A stretch of DNA of 64,000 nt from Gammaproteobacteria bacterium. Its GTDB lineage: Bacteria; Pseudomonadota; Gammaproteobacteria; GCA-001735895. How positions within the stretch are numbered: the first letter of the stretch is position 1; every line of letters begins with the position of its first letter. The translations under genes and the position numbers were made by a program. The notes under the pieces are model-generated. The model was given only the letters and a program-made list of their open reading frames with translations. It had not been told where the DNA came from and ran no database searches. Shown in pieces: positions 62,993 to 64,000 of this stretch. The stretch covers positions 1 through 64,000 of the forward strand of contig JAOTYD010000002.1 in NCBI GenBank assembly GCA_029862005.1, in the 5' to 3' direction.

Positions 62993-64000
62993 ATGGAATA
63001 CAAACTTTTCGATTTTTTGACCTTGCTGGGTTCGCTCGGATTGTTTTTATACGGCATGAAGGTCATGAGCGATGCACTAATGGAGATAGCCGGCGATCGA
63101 ATGAGAAATATTCTGGCAAGCGCAACGTCTAATCCACTGTTTGCGGTGCTCACCGGATTTACCATTACTGCCGTCATCCAGTCTTCCTCCGCGACGACAT
63201 TAATGGTGGTCAGTTTTGCCAATGCCTCGCTGCTTTCGCTGACAGAATCCATCGGTGTCATCATGGGTGCAAACATCGGCACCACGGTTACTGCCTGGTT
63301 GATTTCCCTATTGGGTTTCAAGGTCAACATGGCAGCTATCGCGTTGCCATTGGTAGGCCTTGGATTTCTATTCAGCCTGAGTAAGCAAAAAAATCTCAGG
63401 CATTGGGGTTACTTCATCGTCGGTTTTGCGATTCTTTTTATCGGCCTGCAATACCTGAAAAATTCGGTGCCCGATATCAAATCCAGTCCCGAAGCGCTTG
63501 CCTTTCTCAGTGACTATACCAGTAAGGGTTACCTGTCGATTCTACTGTTTTTGTTTATAGGCACCTTGTTAACCGTGGTCATTCAATCTTCGAGTGCAAC
63601 CATGGCGATCACGATTATCATGTGTTTCGAAGGCTGGATTCCGTTCGACATGGCCGCCGCGATGGTATTGGGTGAGAATATCGGGACTACCATTACGGCC
63701 AACCTGGCGGCGCTGGTAGCGAACTACCGGGCCAAACGAACCGCCCGCGCCCATCTTATATTTAACATCTTCGGCGTGGTTTGGATGCTGGTTCTGTTTT
63801 TACCCATCATTCACGGCATCGGTTTCGCTGTCGAGACCCTGGAGGGTGCCTCACCTTTCGCCCAGGCAGCGGCTATTCCGGTGGCTCTGGCACTGTTTCA
63901 TACGACTTTCAATATTTGTAATACGGTTGTGATGATCCAGTTTATACCGATGATCGCTCGAATCGTTGTGCGCATGGTTCCGGAAGAAGTAGCGAAGACA
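62993..64000 (+). CDS. Na+/phosphate cotransporter, N-terminal part (runs off window)
   Basis: 336 codons from ATG 62993, no stop before the window end. Both inverted repeats carry canonical motifs: TAVIQSSSATTLMVV and TVVIQSSSATMAITI, with GANIGTTVTAW and GENIGTTITAN, so ion and phosphate sites look intact, unlike the second repeat of the paralogue at 32.7 kb. A PhoU-like tail may follow outside the window. Divergent from the cNMP-domain gene. Confidence 0.85.
   Translation, partial: MEYKLFDFLTLLGSLGLFLYGMKVMSDALMEIAGDRMRNILASATSNPLFAVLTGFTITAVIQSSSATTLMVVSFANASLLSLTESIGVIMGANIGTTVTAWLISLLGFKVNMAAIALPLVGLGFLFSLSKQKNLRHWGYFIVGFAILFIGLQYLKNSVPDIKSSPEALAFLSDYTSKGYLSILLFLFIGTLLTVVIQSSSATMAITIIMCFEGWIPFDMAAAMVLGENIGTTITANLAALVANYRAKRTARAHLIFNIFGVVWMLVLFLPIIHGIGFAVETLEGASPFAQAAAIPVALALFHTTFNICNTVVMIQFIPMIARIVVRMVPEEVAKT

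Noticed and set aside
62938-63330. Minus-strand frame of 130 codons opposite the second Na/Pi cotransporter
   Set aside because: It lies wholly opposite a well-supported transporter coding sequence; composition is that of a shadow frame.
1-64000. CRISPR array, prophage, insertion sequence, tRNA or rRNA
   Set aside because: No regularly spaced repeats, integrase or transposase motifs, cloverleaf or rRNA-like sequence were seen on reading both strands.

Overview
The window reads as chromosomal DNA of a free-living, motile, respiring gammaproteobacterium, probably marine. The basis is gene order and content: argC / DUF6776 / bactofilin / erpA beside hemJ, rppH-ptsP, apbC-metG, a complete rnfABCDGE-nth-DUF1841 run, a Vibrio-type sodium stator (pomAB), AmgK-MurU cell-wall recycling and a betaine-type ProXVW transporter. 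No rRNA, tRNA, transposase, phage or CRISPR sequence was recognised. Coding density is high. The species was not identified.

Layout. 1-6.6 kb: the tail of an unknown gene, a HEAT-repeat protein, the minus-strand argC operon, hemJ, then ptsP. 6.6-8.5 kb: rppH, a HAD phosphatase and dcd. 8.6-13.9 kb: an accessory block holding a hybrid histidine kinase behind a flagellar sigma-28 promoter, and a LysR / DoxX / azoreductase / pirin set. 13.9-25.6 kb: apbC and metG (divergent), a periplasmic serine protease overlapping a membrane FHA protein, then rnfABCDGE, nth and DUF1841. 25.7-32.4 kb: a tight run of leuB-like dehydrogenase, AruI-like ThDP decarboxylase, aldehyde dehydrogenase, unusual CLC protein and nadC. 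32.7-38.6 kb: Na/Pi cotransporter with PhoU-like tail, DUF4019, murU-amgK, mazG, TetR and an HEXXH protein. 38.6-42.5 kb: pomA-pomB-PilZ-HDOD behind a second sigma-28 promoter. 42.4-50.9 kb: LysR with a divergent Rieske oxygenase, M1 peptidase and ChaN-PDZ, AlaX, dinB, a 62-aa orphan and a TauE-type permease. 51.1-57.5 kb: Cache-type hybrid kinase, glyoxalase I, a YheT-like hydrolase, agmatinase-family ureohydrolase, a gene relic and an M20 amidohydrolase. 57.8-64 kb: proXVW, GNAT, two small proteins and the start of a second Na/Pi cotransporter.

Themes. Electron transfer, Fe-S and redox functions are prominent (Rnf, ErpA, ApbC, azoreductase, pirin, glyoxalase). Guanidino and quaternary-amine metabolism is suggested by the AruI-like decarboxylase and aldehyde dehydrogenase, the ureohydrolase, the M20 amidohydrolase, the Rieske oxygenase and ProXVW; these are spread over several operons and their substrates are inferred. 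Motility control shows as two good matches to the FliA consensus, one before pomAB and one before an orphan hybrid kinase. No single locus is clearly a new defence or mobile system. The least explained items are the protease-FHA pair inside the metG-rnf run, the sigma-28-linked kinase, an apparent AUA start codon on a transporter, a CLC protein lacking the usual selectivity and gating residues, and a 15-codon oxidoreductase relic.
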